Shown here one piece after another: positions 23,296-36,319 of a stretch of 64,000 nt of DNA. The notes beneath the pieces were generated by a model. The model was not told the DNA's origin. It was given only the letters and a program-made list of their open reading frames with translations, and ran no database searches. The DNA comes from Rheum nobile (taxonomy: Eukaryota; Streptophyta; Magnoliopsida; Caryophyllales; Polygonaceae). How positions within the stretch are numbered: the first letter of the stretch is position 1; each line of letters begins with the position of its first letter. The DNA lies in NCBI GenBank assembly GCA_027886185.1, contig WOAB01000040.1:3100001-3164000 (forward strand), in the 5' to 3' direction. Both the position numbers and the translations under genes were made by a program.

Positions 23296-26166
23296 ATGAG
23301 GTATTCATCTCTCTCTGTGTTCATTTCCAGATCTGCTATTCATCTCGGTTCCGGAGTCGTGCAAATTTTCAAGCTTTTTGTAAAGATATTCTCTTTAATG
23401 TCATCTATGTTGTCTTAATTTGATTAAAGTGAATTGGTGCTTTCTGCTGTTTGCTTGATTTTGAAATGATTATGGCTTTCCGTTTGCGATTGTGAGTACT
23501 GATTTAATATCCTTTCGTTTTCTGTTAATTGGATAATCGAATTAGGGTTCCATGTTGGATCTTGGGACTAGACGACTAGTATATCATTTTTGTTTATGGA
23601 TCAAGTCTGTAGTGTGTTTCTGAAATCTCTCCGTTTGAAAGTCGATTTTGTGCCGCATGCCATCAATTAGGGCTATAATTCATTCCCAGTTTAATTGCTC
23701 ATCTACTGACTCTTTCTCTGTTTTTTCTTTGGTGTTTTCCAAATAATTTATGCAGCTCGAAGGAGAAGCCCACTCTAGGGTAAGTGTTTCGAATTTGGTT
23801 ATGTTGTTCCTTTCATTTGATCATTGTCGGAAGTTCGATAGAAATACAATACGTCTTTCTGGTAAAAGTAAGCATCTTGGCATATTCGGGGTTTCTTCTT
23901 TGAACTTGATTCTGTAAAAAAAAAAAACTTTTGGTGAAAATTCGGAACTTTACCAAGTTCTTTTTCCAGTTTGTTGAGATTCACTGGTTGTTGTTGCAAT
24001 ACTTTGATAATTGAATTACACCTTTTTTTTCTCACCTTGGTAGTAATACTTCAGATTCTTCTCACAATCCTTAATATGGCCACCTGCTGTTCATATTTAG
24101 GATGATTGTATGACATGGGTGCTATAAGTGAATTTTATGCAATATGTGTGGATTTCATGAAAGTTTCAGTTTGATATTTGAATTTATTCCTTCTTTTCAT
24201 GACAGTGGTACGCGGATCAAGACCCGCAAACGGAATATAGCAGCTCCTCTGGACCCTGCAGCATTTTCTGATGCAGTGGTCCAGATTTACTTGGATAATG
24301 CTGGTGATCTGGTAAAAACAATAATTCTTCCAAAGTTAATATTAATTATACCTCTGACTTCCTAAATTAGTTTTTGATGACATGCTCTTCTCTGTTTGTA
24401 GGAACTTGTTGCAAAAAGCTTTGAGTCCTCCGAGCTTAACTTCTCAAGATACGGTGATACTTTTTTCGAGGCAAGTTTAATTCTCTACTATTAGTCTTGC
24501 CTCTGGAAGCTCTACTATTTTGAAGAAGTATTATTGTTGATTCGACTTGTATGTGTCTATCTATTCATATGTGGAGGGAGGTGTATTGTGTGGATAGTGT
24601 TCTCCGTTTCGCCACTGGTTTAATGATTTCAGTGGAAGTGTATGTTAGATGGTGCTAAGATGTGTTTGTTATGTGCAGGTTATCTTCACAGGGGGTCGTA
24701 CACAACCTGGTACAATCAAGCCTGATGAGGGGGAGCGCCACTCCTACTCTATAATTGACTGTGAACCTAAACGTGAAGCTATTCTACCATCTGTTCTCTA
24801 CGTACAGAAGATTTTGCGTAGGAAGCCTTTTCTGATAAAGAATCTTGAGAATGTCTTACAGAAGTTCTTACAGTCTCTGGAACTGTTCGAGGAAAATGAA
24901 AGGAAGAAGTTGGCAATCTTTACAGCACTTGCACTGTCTCAGAAGCTGTCAGGCTTGCCACCTGAGACAATTTTCCACCCGTTGCTTAAGGATAACCTTG
25001 TGGCCAAAGGGCTAGTTCTCTCATTCGTTACTGACCTCTTTAAGGAGTATCTTGTTGAGAATAGTCTTGATGATCTGATTGCAATTCTGAAGCGTGGAAA
25101 AGTGGAGGAGAAACTTCTGGATTTCTTCCCTTCTTCCAAACGAACTCCTGAAGCTTTTTCTGAGCATTTTACGTAAGTGTTTTCTTAAAATTAACTTGTC
25201 AACTACCAAGATTTCATGGTTATGTGATGTTATTGCTTGCATGCTTCATACGTGTGCTTTTTACCATGTGAAGCTGACCTCGGCATTCTGAGTTTGTTGC
25301 TTATAGTGATCCAGAATGGAATACAATGTATGTTGATTATCTAGCTCTTGTGGTCATTCTGACATGCATATGTTTGTTTTATACAGCAAAGCAGGGATGG
25401 CCCCACTGGTTGAATATAATGAAAAGAAAATATTTGAGGTGAAGCTGAAGGAAATGAAAACTGCATTGACCACTCAAATCTCGGACGAAGCCGATATAGA
25501 TGAAGTCATCGAAACAGTGAAACATCATGTAAAAGAAGCTAGGCTTCCGGACATTGAGGTTGTACGTGTTTTATGGGATGTGATCATGGATTCTGTTCAG
25601 TGGTCTGGAAAAAACCAGCAACAGAATGCAAATGCCGCTCTCCGTCAGGTATACTTTTAGACACTCTGCATCTGTGTGTGAACAATATCGTAGTTCATCC
25701 TGCTGAATTACTCATCATTCATCTGTTGATACTCTGGGGTGGTAGGTTAAAACATGGGCAAAACTGCTGAATACTTTCTGTACTAGTGGGAAGCTTGAGC
25801 TGGAACTGATTTACAAGGTTCAGATCCAATGCTACCAGGACGCCAAACTGATGAAGCTGTTTCCAGAAATGGTGAGGTCTCTTTATGACCTTGATGTGCT
25901 TGCAGAGGACACCATCCTGCATTGGTTCCGCAAAGGAACAAATCCCAAGGGCAGGTATGAGTGTCCAACAATGTCTATATCCTTGTATTCTCATTTTCCT
26001 GCACAAAAAAAAAAAGAGTATTAACGAAGGGAACCTCAACAGGTTTCATTAGTGCGTGCTATTTGTAATCAATTGATCTTTTTTATGTTTTGTCAGGCAA
26101 ACCTTTGTGAAGTCACTGGAGCCATTTGTGAAATGGTTGGAAGAGGCAGAGGAAGAAGAAGAGTGA
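23296..26166 (+). CDS. eIF5-mimic protein (BZW/5MP family, W2 domain)
   Basis: This is a cytoplasmic regulator of translation initiation. Family members resemble the eIF5 C-terminus, bind eIF2 and eIF3, and tighten start-codon choice. Coding exons are 23296-23300, 23756-23779, 24206-24311, 24402-24470, 24679-25172, 25387-25648, 25746-25954 and 26097-26166. They sum to 1,239 bp or 412 residues, matching the family. The N-terminus reads MSSKEKPTLGGTRIKTRKRN. The HEAT-like middle has RRKPFLIKNLENVLQKFL and SGLPPETIF. The W2 domain (about residues 245-405) ends with WFRKGTNPKGR and an acidic Glu-rich tail. The first exon supplies only ATG AG. Intron 4 is GC-AG (gcaagt at 24471). No defects are seen, so it is probably functional. 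Confidence 0.93.
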
Positions 26167-26420
26167 ACATTCAAAAGCTTTGCTTGATTCCTCTGTTAAT
26201 TGAGCTCTGATGTGTTTGCGTATTTCTTGCATTCTGCCGTGGTATGTACCAGTTAAAAACTATATGACGTGAAATCTTTGCTTCAGTGTACTATTAGTTT
26301 GCTTGGGAACTTCTAGGTATTTATACTTTCTTCAAATTTTGAGATTATGTTTTTATAAGATATTGGATTTTGCTCCACCTAAGAAAACCTGCTTAAATTA
26401 TTTATGTAAGAATGAACATT

Positions 26421-27926
26421 AGGGTGAGAAATGATAATATTTTTTAGTCTTTGGATTTAAAGACTATCATCATGCACATGACCACTTAAGTGGATAATTA
26501 ATCGGTCGAAGATTTTTTTTTTACTTAAGATGGTCTGTGTATACATTTTGGCTTGTGTGTGCATTTATATTGTTCTATATGTGTATTAAAATTTTATAAG
26601 GCGTTGTTCGGCTTAAGTTTTATTTTTTTCGGTCCTTTTTTTTTCCGGGTTCACTTTTTGCTTGTGCTGGCATGTGTATAATTTTTGGCATGTGTGCGCA
26701 TTAATATTGCTTTATATGTGCATAAAAATTTTATAAGGTGTTGTTTGATCATTTTTTTTCAGCCCAACTTTTTTTCAAAGTTATTTTTTTGCTTGAGATA
26801 GCATGTGCATATATTTTGGCTTGTATGTACATTAATATTGACATATATGTGTATTTAAAGATTGTAAAAAAATATGCATTGTTTTCTAGAGAAAATGTGC
26901 ATGAGTTATACATTGTATGTGTATAAGTTTTGACATGTGCACATTCAAGTAAAAGATATGTGTTTCAAATGATATGCATATACAAGCAAAAAACTCATAC
27001 ATATATCAAACTAAGAAAACGATGTATATAAGTAAAATTTAGATGCATAGACAATTCAAAATTCATGAACTTACAAGACAATCTATGCACATTCTATAAA
27101 GTGTATAAGATTTTACATGTATGTGTATAAGTTTTTACTTACAAAAAGTCACACATATAATCAAACCCTATGCACGCTTAGTTTAATTTACATGTATATG
27201 CAAGTAAAAAGACATGCACTTCAAATAGTATGCACATACAAATCAAATTTCATTAATATTTTAACCCAAGAAAATAACGCACACAAATAGAATTTAGATG
27301 TACATACATGTCAAATTTATGTACACACAAGCCAAAACATATGCAAATTCTGTAAAATGCATGCATAAGTTTTTGCATGTATGTGTATGAGTTTCTACAT
27401 ACACAAAGTCACATATAGTCAAAATCCTATGCAGAATTTATGGATTTTTAGATGCACATACAACAAAAAAGACATGTATTTTAAAAGATATGCATATACA
27501 AGCCAAAACTCATGCACATTTCAACCCAAGAAAATAATGTATACAAGTAGAAACTAGATGCATATATATGTCAAAATCTATGCACACACAAACTACATAT
27601 TGAGAAGTGTATGAGTTTTTACATACATAAAGTCACACATATAGTATAAAATTCTATACAGATTTTATACAATATCAATGCATATACAGGTCAATATCGA
27701 TGCACATACAAACAAAAATCAATGTACATACAGTCGCAAGCAAAAAAATGTGCCTTAAAAAAATGGCCGGATAAAAAACTTTGACCGGTTATGGTGACTG
27801 GTTTGACCAATTATGTTGACCGGTCAAACTCTAAAAAATTAGGTCATGTGCTATAATGAAAGTTTAATCCTAATATTTGGTTTATTTGTCATCCAAAGGC
27901 TAGGATTTATTCTCATTTCTCACCCT
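26421..27926. mobile_element. TIR element A, TGTGCAT-rich, non-coding
   Basis: The left end agggtgagaaatga and the right end tcatttctcaccct are inverted repeats. Weaker inverted similarity continues for about 100 bp inwards (cctttggat, catgtgc and gaccggtc motifs). The interior is an irregular tangle of tgtgcat, atgcacata and acatacaag. No protein is encoded. The flanks give only a possible 3-bp att duplication, so the superfamily is open. Confidence 0.6.
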
Positions 27927-28340
27927 ATTATATATTCTCACATCACACTTTCCCTTTATGTAATACCGTGCAAATTACAACCTCTCAAGCCATGAAACAA
28001 ATTGAAACGTTAGGCTATAGGAGCATAAATATTGCTAGTGTCTTGGGGGAGTTTCTCACAAAGAAAATAAAAAGAAATGAATATAAAAACGCAAAAAAAG
28101 GTGAGGTGCGAGAGTTAATTAGGACTGAAAGTCACTCATGGATGATGGACCCTTCAATTGGGTGACAGGTGATTGGTGGACCCTTCAATTGGGTAATGGA
28201 TGGTTGGTGACTCTGGTGAAATGGGTTAGGTTTGGTGATGATACATCTCATCTCACCCATTATCCAATTTATTATCAACACTTCATCTATCTATTCGTTC
28301 ATTCGTTATGGGGCTTGATCAAGTGTAAATAGATCTTATA
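27927..28340. other. Spacer between the two TIR elements
   Basis: No gene is seen. A short direct repeat (ggacccttcaattgggt at about 28147 and 28177) is the only structure. Confidence 0.35.
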
Positions 28341-29532
28341 GTGTAAAATGAGCATGAACCTCCATTCTTGGATGGACTTCTTATCCAAAGGTAAAAGTTA
28401 GAGTTTTATTTAAATGGTCATGTGCATCCGATCTCTTGCGTTGACTGGTTAACCAAATTTTGTTTATAATTTTCTTTTCGAGACCAATTTTTTTTTTTTT
28501 TTTGGGGGCGGTTTTTTTTTGTTTCAGAACCAAAACTTTCAAGGCACATTTAGTGCAAAAGTTATGCACATTCACGTTCATACACTTTTAACCGGCATTG
28601 ACCAGTCAATTTTTTTCGGGCAATTTTTTTTTGTCATGCAAGATTTCATGCACCTCTAACCGGCCAAACTTTTTTCGCTTCTAAAATGTTTCTCTTTGGT
28701 ACCATATTTTTTTGTGCACATACACTGCAAACATTACACACATTCACGTTTGTATGCACATTCAGTGCATTACGTGTGAAGTGCATACGCCTATGCGTAT
28801 ATGTGCATGGATAATGGCTTGTGTGTGCACCTGATATGTACTAGCACATCAACTGAAAACATATACACATTCAAGTCAATTTGTATGCACATTTAGTGCA
28901 TTACGTGTGAAGTGCAATGCGTGTATGTGCATGGATAATGGTTTGTATGTGTACCTGATATGTACTAGCGCATTAACTGCAAACATTATGCACATTCAAG
29001 CCAATTTGCATGCACATTTAGTGCATTACGTGTAAAGTGCATACGTTTATGCGTGTATGTGCATGGATAATGACTTATATGTGCACCTAATATGTACTAG
29101 GTGTACATACATCGAGTTTGTATTGGAAATGTGCATGAGTTTTAGACCGTGTGTGAATGAATGTTGAAGTGCATACATTTTTGCTGCACATAAATTAGTC
29201 TACATGTGCATCTATTTTTTGTCTAGATGTGCAATTCATTTAGTTTTTTAACATGTATTGTTTTTTTTAAAGTGCATGAAATCCTGCTTGAATGTGCATA
29301 ACTTTTGCAACGAATGTGCATAGAAAATTTGGGCCTAAAATAAAAGATTTCGCCCCTCCCCCAAAAAATATTGGCCCCAAAAATAAAATAAAAAAATTGG
29401 TCGGTCAACGCCGACATTAATCGACCAATTTTAGGTTTGACCAAGGGGTCATGCGCCCCTTTTAATAAAAGTGTAATTCAAGCCCTTAGATTTGCCTTCA
29501 TCCAAGAACTATGGTGCATTATCATTTTACAC
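28341..29532. mobile_element. TIR element B, related to element A
   Basis: The left end gtgtaaaatga and the right end tcattttacac are inverted. Inner motifs are also mirrored: ttcttggatg at about 28362 against catccaagaa at about 29500, and ggtcatgtgca at about 28414 against gggtcatgcgcc at about 29446. The interior again consists of tgtgcat and gtgcattacgtg repeats, so A and B belong to one family. No coding sequence or clear target duplication is seen. Confidence 0.55.
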
Positions 29533-29680
29533 CATAATAATTATTCTCACGTGATTCATTCCCATTTTATATTGTTATAATTTTCATTTTCAATTTTCAT
29601 TTTTTTATGTTTAAAAGTTGAATATTTATAGAATATAATCCATTAACATCCATCAAATCTTATATTTGGAACAACTATTT

Positions 29681-32577
29681 TCATATATTGAAAAAAAATT
29701 CTATTAAATTTTGAACTTTGCTACGTATTTCAATATAGTTAAATAATCATAAAAATGTTTCACAAATGACCTGAATCATTTGTGAGTGATGGATGAGTCG
29801 GATGCAACTGAAAAATCTCACTGGTGGGTCGATCAGTTGAAACATTTAGTTTTATGGTTCAGGATGAAATGGTTCCCACCCATTCATCACCTGAGTCATT
29901 TTCACTCATACGAGAGACTTTGAGAAACGACTCGAGACTTTGAGAAACGACTCTCAACTAAAGTATTTTTAATTAGTGAGAAACTGAGTTTCTGATTGTT
30001 ATTCATGTTCTCGTTACAAAATCCTTATTGATTGTTGGAATTGGCAAGCCCTTAACAATGGTCTTTCCCCCTCCTACCTGCTCAAGCCTACATTCACTAG
30101 TTCAGTTGATGAACCTGGCATCCCGAACTCCCTTTGTTGGACTGACTCACTGTCTAGCTCATACACCGTCTCCTCTGTCTACTACACTCTTTGCAAAGCT
30201 TCATTCACTGCCATTGATGAGGAGCTTTATAAACTTTATCGCCCCTCTTGAAGATTAGTGCCCCAAAACAAGTCAGATGCTTCCTTTGACTTATCATCAA
30301 GGGAAAGATCCTTACCAACACGGAAAGATTCCAACATGCTAACTCCCTTACCTATAGTATCTGTGGCCTTAAAGATTCCAACATGCTAACTCCCTTACCT
30401 ATAGTACCTATAGTATCATATATTGAAAAAAAATTCTATTAAATTTTGAACTTTGCTACGTATTTCAATATAGTTAAATAATCATAAAAATGTTTCACAA
30501 ATGACCTGAATCATTTGTGAGTGATGGATGAGTCGGATGCAACTGAAAAATCTCACTGGTGGGTCGATCAGTTGAAACATTTAGTTTTATGGTTCAGGAT
30601 GAAATGGTTCCCACCCATTCATCACCTGAGTCATTTTCACTCATACGAGAGACTTTGAGAAACGACTCGAGACTTTGAGAAACGACTCTCAACTAAAGTA
30701 TTTTTAATTAGTGAGAAACTGAGTTTCTGATTGTTATTCATGTTCTCGTTACAAAATCCTTATTGATTGTTGGAATTGGCAAGCCCTTAACAATGGTCTT
30801 TCCCCCTCCTACCTGCTCAAGCCTACATTCACTAGTTCAGTTGATGAACCTGGCATCCCGAACTCCCTTTGTTGGACTGACTCACTGTCTAGCTCATACA
30901 CCGTCTCCTCTGTCTACTACACTCTTTGCAAAGCTTCATTCACTGCCATTGATGAGGAGCTTTATAAACTTTATCGCCCCTCTTGAAGATTAGCGCCCCA
31001 AAACAAGTCAGATGCTTCCTTTGACTTATCATCAAGGGAAAGATCCTTACCAACACGGAAAGATTCCAACATGCTAACTCCCTTACCTATAGTATCTGTG
31101 GCCTTAAAGATTCCAACATGCTAACTCCCTTACCTATAGTACCTATAGTATCATATATTGAAAAAAAATTCTATTAAATTTTGAACTTTGCTACGTATTT
31201 CAATATAGTTAAATAATCATAAAAATGTTTCACAAATGACCTGAATCATTTGTGAGTGATGGATGAGTCGGATGCAACTGAAAAATCTCACTGGTGGGTC
31301 GATCAGTTGAAACATTTAGTTTTATGGTTCAGGATGAAATGGTTCCCACCCATTCATCACTTGAGTCATTTTCACTCATACGAGAGACTTTGAGAAACGA
31401 CTCGAGACTTTGAGAAACGACTCTCAACTAAAGTATTTTTAATTAGTGAGAAACTGAGTTTCTGATTGTTATTCATGTTCTCGTTACAAAATCCTTATTG
31501 ATTGTTGGAATTGGCAAGCCCTTAACAATGGTCTTTCCCCCTCCTACCTGCTCAAGCCTACATTCACTAGTTCAGTTGATGAACCTGGCATCCCGAACTC
31601 CCTTTGTTGGACTGACTCACTGTCTAGCTCATACACCGTCTCCTCTGTCTACTACACTCTTTGCAAAGCTTCATTCACTGCCATTGATGAGGAGCTTTAT
31701 AAACTTTATCGCCCCTCTTGAAGATTAGCGCCCCAAAACAAGTCAGATGCTTCCTTTGACTTATCATCAAGGGAAAGATCCTTACCAACACGGAAAGATT
31801 CCAACATGCTAACTCCCTTACCTATAGTATCTGTGGCCTTAAAGATTCCAACATGCTAACTCCCTTACCTATAGTACCTATAGTATCATATATTGAAAAA
31901 AAATTCTATTAAATTTTGAACTTTGCTACGTATTTCAATATAGTTAAATAATCATAAAAATGTTTCACAAATGACCTGAATCATTTGTGAGTGATGGATG
32001 AGTCGGATGCAACTGAAAAATCTCACTGGTGGGTCGATCAGTTGAAACATTTAGTTTTATGGTTCAGGATGAAATGGTTCCCACCCATTCATCACTTGAG
32101 TCATTTTCACTCATACGAGAGACTTTGAGAAACGACTCGAGACTTTGAGAAACGACTCTCAACTAAAGTATTTTTAATTAGTGAGAAACTGAGTTTCTGA
32201 TTGTTATTCATGTTCTCGTTACAAAATCCTTATTGATTGTTGGAATTGGCAAGCCCTTAACAATGGTCTTTCCCCCTCCTACCTGCTCAAGCCTACATTC
32301 ACTAGTTCAGTTGATGAACCTGGCATCCCGAACTCCCTTTGTTGGACTGACTCACTGTCTAGCTCATACACCGTCTCCTCTGTCTACTACACTCTTTGCA
32401 AAGCTTCATTCACTGCCATTGATGAGGAGCTTTATAAACTTTATCGCCCCTCTTGAAGATTAGCGCCCCAAAACAAGTCAGATGCTTCCTTTGACTTATC
32501 ATCAAGGGAAAGATCCTTACCAACACGGAAAGATTCCAACATGCTAACTCCCTTACCTATAGTATCTGTGGCCTTGA
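29681..32577 (+). repeat. 735-bp tandem array (4 units) derived from a LINE zinc region
   Basis: Units start at 29681, 30416, 31151 and 31886, exactly 735 bp apart. Only a few bases differ (for example agtgcc in unit 1 against agcgcc later). The fourth unit is cut short by a C-run. Each unit contains a decayed LINE C-terminal segment: SYTVSSVYYTLCKASF, then in a shifted frame KISAPKQVRCFL and LIIKGKILTNTERFQ. The CGLEDD motif is completed only after unit 4. A 19-bp direct repeat (gagactttgagaaacgact) lies inside each unit. A 76-codon frame recurs in every unit but is not a real gene. Confidence 0.92.
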
Positions 32578-32989
32578 AGATGACCCCCCACCCCCCCCCC
32601 CCCCCCCCCTATAGATGACACTTGGAAGATGACCATCCTCGTCGACATCCTTGACAAATGTCTTTATAAAGACTTCTTTAGTTATAAAGTATTTTTTTGT
32701 TGAAAAATAGTTAAAATTTAAATTTTACATGATGTGGAAATGCATGAAAGGAAAAAAAACAAGTATTTATAAGTGATACTAAAAAGCTCATTTCGCTACA
32801 TTGTCAAGTGCAACATAAGTTCAACCTCATGCCATTCACATGCCTATTTCTAAACTACCTTGAAAAGGCCCACTAAGTAACATGGCCCCAAACTGTAGCC
32901 CAATAAAGACACCAATAAAGACCCAACTGCCCAAGCTATTGACCTTCGCCGGTGGGGAGAGGGATTTTTCATGCTTAGCAATTGCAGCC
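32578..32989 (+). promoter_or_regulatory. Upstream region of PYRR
   Basis: It begins with a C-run (32591-32609), then AT-rich sequence. tatttataag at about 32765 is a possible TATA box, roughly 225 bp before the chosen start codon. An in-frame ATG at 32882 exists, but its sequence context and the low-complexity peptide that follows are weaker than at 32990. Confidence 0.35.
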
Positions 32990-34108
32990 ATGGCGATGCC
33001 TCTTCTCCGACCCTGTTTTCTTCCCGTTACGTGTAAGGTTGACCTCCCAAACAACGCCTCTCACTCACTAGACGCCTCCTACATTCGACGGGCCGCCGAC
33101 TTGGCCGATAAATCCGCCGGATTCACCTCTCCTCACCCTAATTTTGGATGCGTGATAGTTGCGCCCACCGGCGGCAAAGTGGTGGGCGAAGGCTATTTAT
33201 ATGCGCAAGGGACGAAGTCGGCGGAGATTCAGGCGGTGGAAGCTGCCGGAGAATGGTGTCGGGACTCTACTGCTTACCTTAACCTGGAGCCTGGCGATTG
33301 CCATGGCGACCACACTTCTGTTTCATCTCTTATCAAGGTTTTTCTTTCTCTTTTTCTCATTTCTAATCCGGTGCTCAGCTAATTGTTGTTCTAATTCGGT
33401 AGATGAATTCATTTCGATTCGTCTGTGTTTTGATTTCTTAATGGCGGGTGAATTAGGCAGGAATCGGAAGGGCGGTGATAGGAATGAGGAATCCATTGCA
33501 GCATCTACGGGGCGATGCAATTCGGGAATTGAGAAATGCAGGAGTTCAAGTTGATGTTTTGGGCGAGGATTTGCAAAGCAAAATTATTGAGGTATTATAA
33601 TTCAAATTTACGCGTCACTTTCTTATTCCTATTTAGATCAAATTTCTGAAACTTCATGTTAAGTTTTTTATTTAGATTACATTTCTGTTCAACATCTGTT
33701 GCTTACTTGGATTTTATAGAGCAGGAAGCTCTCAAGTCTTGCCAGCTTGTGAATGCTCATTTGCTTTATAGAGCTGCTTATCGAGTTCCATTCTCTGTTC
33801 TCAAATATGCTATGACTCTTGATGGTAAGAAATATGCCTGCAGATCATCTGATTCTTCTTTGCTGTTGAATTTTCTTACCTTGTTCTGATTTGTGGAGGA
33901 ATTCCAAGTTATTTGTTCTGATTGCTTTCTGGGTGCCCAGGCAAGATTGCTGCAAGCAGTGGACATGCAGCGTGGATCAGTTGTAAATTATCTAGAAGCC
34001 GAGTTCTTGAACTTCGGGGTAGATGTGATGCTGTTATTGTTGGAGGCAACACTGTTCGGAGGGATAGTAAGTTTCTTGCCTCCTTGGTTTATAGCTGATC
34101 TGGATATT

Positions 34109-34155
<47 letters not shown>

Positions 34156-35794
34156 ATCTATCTCTATCTATGTATATATGTCTAATGTTCAATTACTTGA
34201 ATAATCTTTTCAGATCCTAGATTAACTGCAAGGCATGGTGGAGGACACTTACCTGCAAGAATTGTGATGTCGCAATCGCTTGATCTTCCTGAGGTAGCTA
34301 ATTTGTGGGATGTTTCTGAAGTGCCCACCATAATTGCAACACAACGCGGTGCTAGAAGAAGCTTCCAGAAATCCCTTGCTTCCAGAGGAATTGAAGTGGT
34401 GGAATTCGATATCCTAAATCCTCGTGATGTTATGGAATACTTTCATGATCGGGGTTATCTTTCTATCTTGTGGGAGTGTGGAGGTGCTTTGGCAGCGGCT
34501 GCTATTTCTGCTGGGGTGATACACAAGGTAACTGTTTGAGTCTTCTAATTGTAGGCACTCAGCACTCTTTTTACAACCCCTGGCCTTGCAGTATTTTATG
34601 CTGCATTTGTGTCTATCTGGAAATTGTAAACGGTCATCCAAGATTTGCAGACTGTTCCAATTATGTCCAACTTTAACATGGTTTTGTTGATGCAGGTATA
34701 TGCATTTGTTGCTCCCAAGATTATTGGAGGAAAGCATGCACCAACTCCAGTAGGTGAACTTGGGATGGTTGAGATGACGCAGGCCCTCGATCTAATTGAT
34801 GTATCCTACGAGCAGGTGGGTGGTTATTTCTATGCATAAGTTATATGTTCTTTCTTATGTTTACAATCTTTGGTTGAGTCAATGCTAAATTTCTGCCTAC
34901 TTCTGGCATGCCGGAATAGGTTGGGCCTGACATACTCATTAGTGGATTTCTCGAGCCAATCCCCGACTTAGGACCCAACATTCCTGCTGTTGATGAAACA
35001 TGCAAAATTGATCCTACAATTAAGCCGTTAGATGCAAGCATTATTTTCTTCTATAAAGCATGGGATCCTTACGGTGCTTTCTCAAATTTCTCGCCTCATC
35101 CAATTCAAATGCCTGATGAGAATGGCAACTACATAACCTGGTCAAGTGTGGAGCATTATTATCAGGTTGTTTGCTTTGCACAAGACAGTCTTAGTCTATT
35201 ATTGCGTGTAGATGCATATTTTTTACGACAATTACCTTTTGTAGGCACATAAATTTGTCGGTGTAGAAGACCCTGCAGCGGAAGGTTGCATTGAAAGAAT
35301 AAGATCGGCTAAAAGTCCCGAAGAAGCTGCAAGAATGGGGAGAACTATGCAAAGGCTGCAGCCTCACCTGGTACGTCTCTTCAAATAGGAAATGGCCTGT
35401 TACTTGCAGCTATTTACGCCTTAGTTTCTTTTCAGGACGCTTTCATTATGAAATAGCCACCATCTTCCCTTCAATTTAACAGTGTCCTACATAGTAATCC
35501 AAATGTTGAGCAATGTCCCGCTTTTTATCGCAGCTACGATCTGATTGGGACAGTGTCAAGATCAAAATCATGTATAGGGCTTTGAAATGCAAGTTCTCGA
35601 TATACCCTCATTTGAACTCTATGCTTCTGTCAACCAAAGGCTCGGTTCTGGTTGAAGCGTCACCCCATGATCTCTTCTGGGGTGGAGGATGTGACGGGGA
35701 AGGCATGAACTATCTCGGAAGGCTGCTGATGCAGTTGAGATCAGAGTTTCTAGGCGAGTCCACATCAAGTGAGACTTCTAGCCTGGCTTTATAG
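32990..35794 (+). CDS. PYRR: Riboflavin biosynthesis protein PYRR, plastid
   Basis: This protein reduces the pyrimidine intermediate of riboflavin synthesis in plastids. Exons are 32990-33337, 33457-33591, 33722-33824, 33941-34066, 34214-34527, 34696-34815, 34920-35165, 35245-35370 and 35534-35794: 1,779 bp, 592 residues, the usual length. A short transit-like N-terminus is followed by a degenerate RibD deaminase domain (about 28-165). SAE replaces HAE at 77-79 and EPG replaces EPC at 100-102, so zinc binding is lost, as known for plant PyrR. The reductase domain spans about 170-400 (KYAMTLDGKIA, NTVRRDNPRLTARHG, ECGGALAAA). From about 420 a COG3236/DUF1768 domain follows (FYKAWDPYGAFSNFSPHPI, WSSVEHYYQAHKF, DLFWGGG), a damage-control N-glycosidase in this pathway. 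The start has a strong gccATGG context. Confidence 0.93.
34111..34149 (+). repeat. (TC)n microsatellite in PYRR intron 4
   Basis: About 19 perfect TC units, followed by degenerate tctatc repeats to about 34170. They lie in the intron between the exons ending at 34066 and starting at 34214 and next to the pyrimidine tract. Length is likely polymorphic between accessions. Confidence 0.9.
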
Positions 35795-36292
35795 AACTTT
35801 GCTCTAATAAAAAGGCAATTTTGGCTTCTTATTAGTGTAATGTTGTATTTGGATATAAGCAAAACTTGTATTGAAACCTCAATGTATGATTTCGTCTTTG
35901 TTCTTTTGGCAAACTTTTGGTCCAAGGACTTGTGCTGTGGGCCTGTGGCATAGCTTCATAATAAGAGCCTCTTGTGTTTTATGTATTTCATGTGCTTGGA
36001 AGATACGGACAAGAAACGATGATTGGAACATGACAATTGTTAAACAAGTACAAAATGCAGACAAGTAAACTAAACACAAATCTTGTAGAATCATCGCTAT
36101 AGGAAGGGAAATAAGACAGGGCATATGAGATTGGACCAATCGAGCTTATCAACCATTATTAAAATTATAAAGGAAATTCATGGTATCATTGTGTTTTTAT
36201 TTTTTCCATATGTTGACAAGATATTTGCAAAATTCTGAGTCATTATACTTTACTTTTAAGATTTGTCCATAATGCCGTATAGATATAACGGC
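35795..36292 (+). terminator. 3' UTR and downstream region of PYRR
   Basis: AATAAA at 35806-35811, 12 bases after the stop codon, is a candidate near-upstream poly-A signal, and T-rich sequence follows. No further gene is seen before the LINE-B poly-T at 36293. Confidence 0.4.
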
Positions 36293-36319
36293 TTTTTTTT
36301 TGGGTCAAGAAAGAGGGCT

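Noticed and set aside
30028..32463. Four identical 76-codon genes
   Set aside because: The frame overlaps the decayed LINE zinc region in another frame and is repeated only because the whole unit is repeated.
29681..32577. CRISPR-like regular array
   Set aside because: Units are 735 bp with no spacers, in plant DNA, and each is a copied LINE fragment.
32882..32989. Upstream in-frame ATG of PYRR as the start
   Set aside because: The extra 36 residues look like translated leader, and the ATG at 32990 has a strong context and fits family length.
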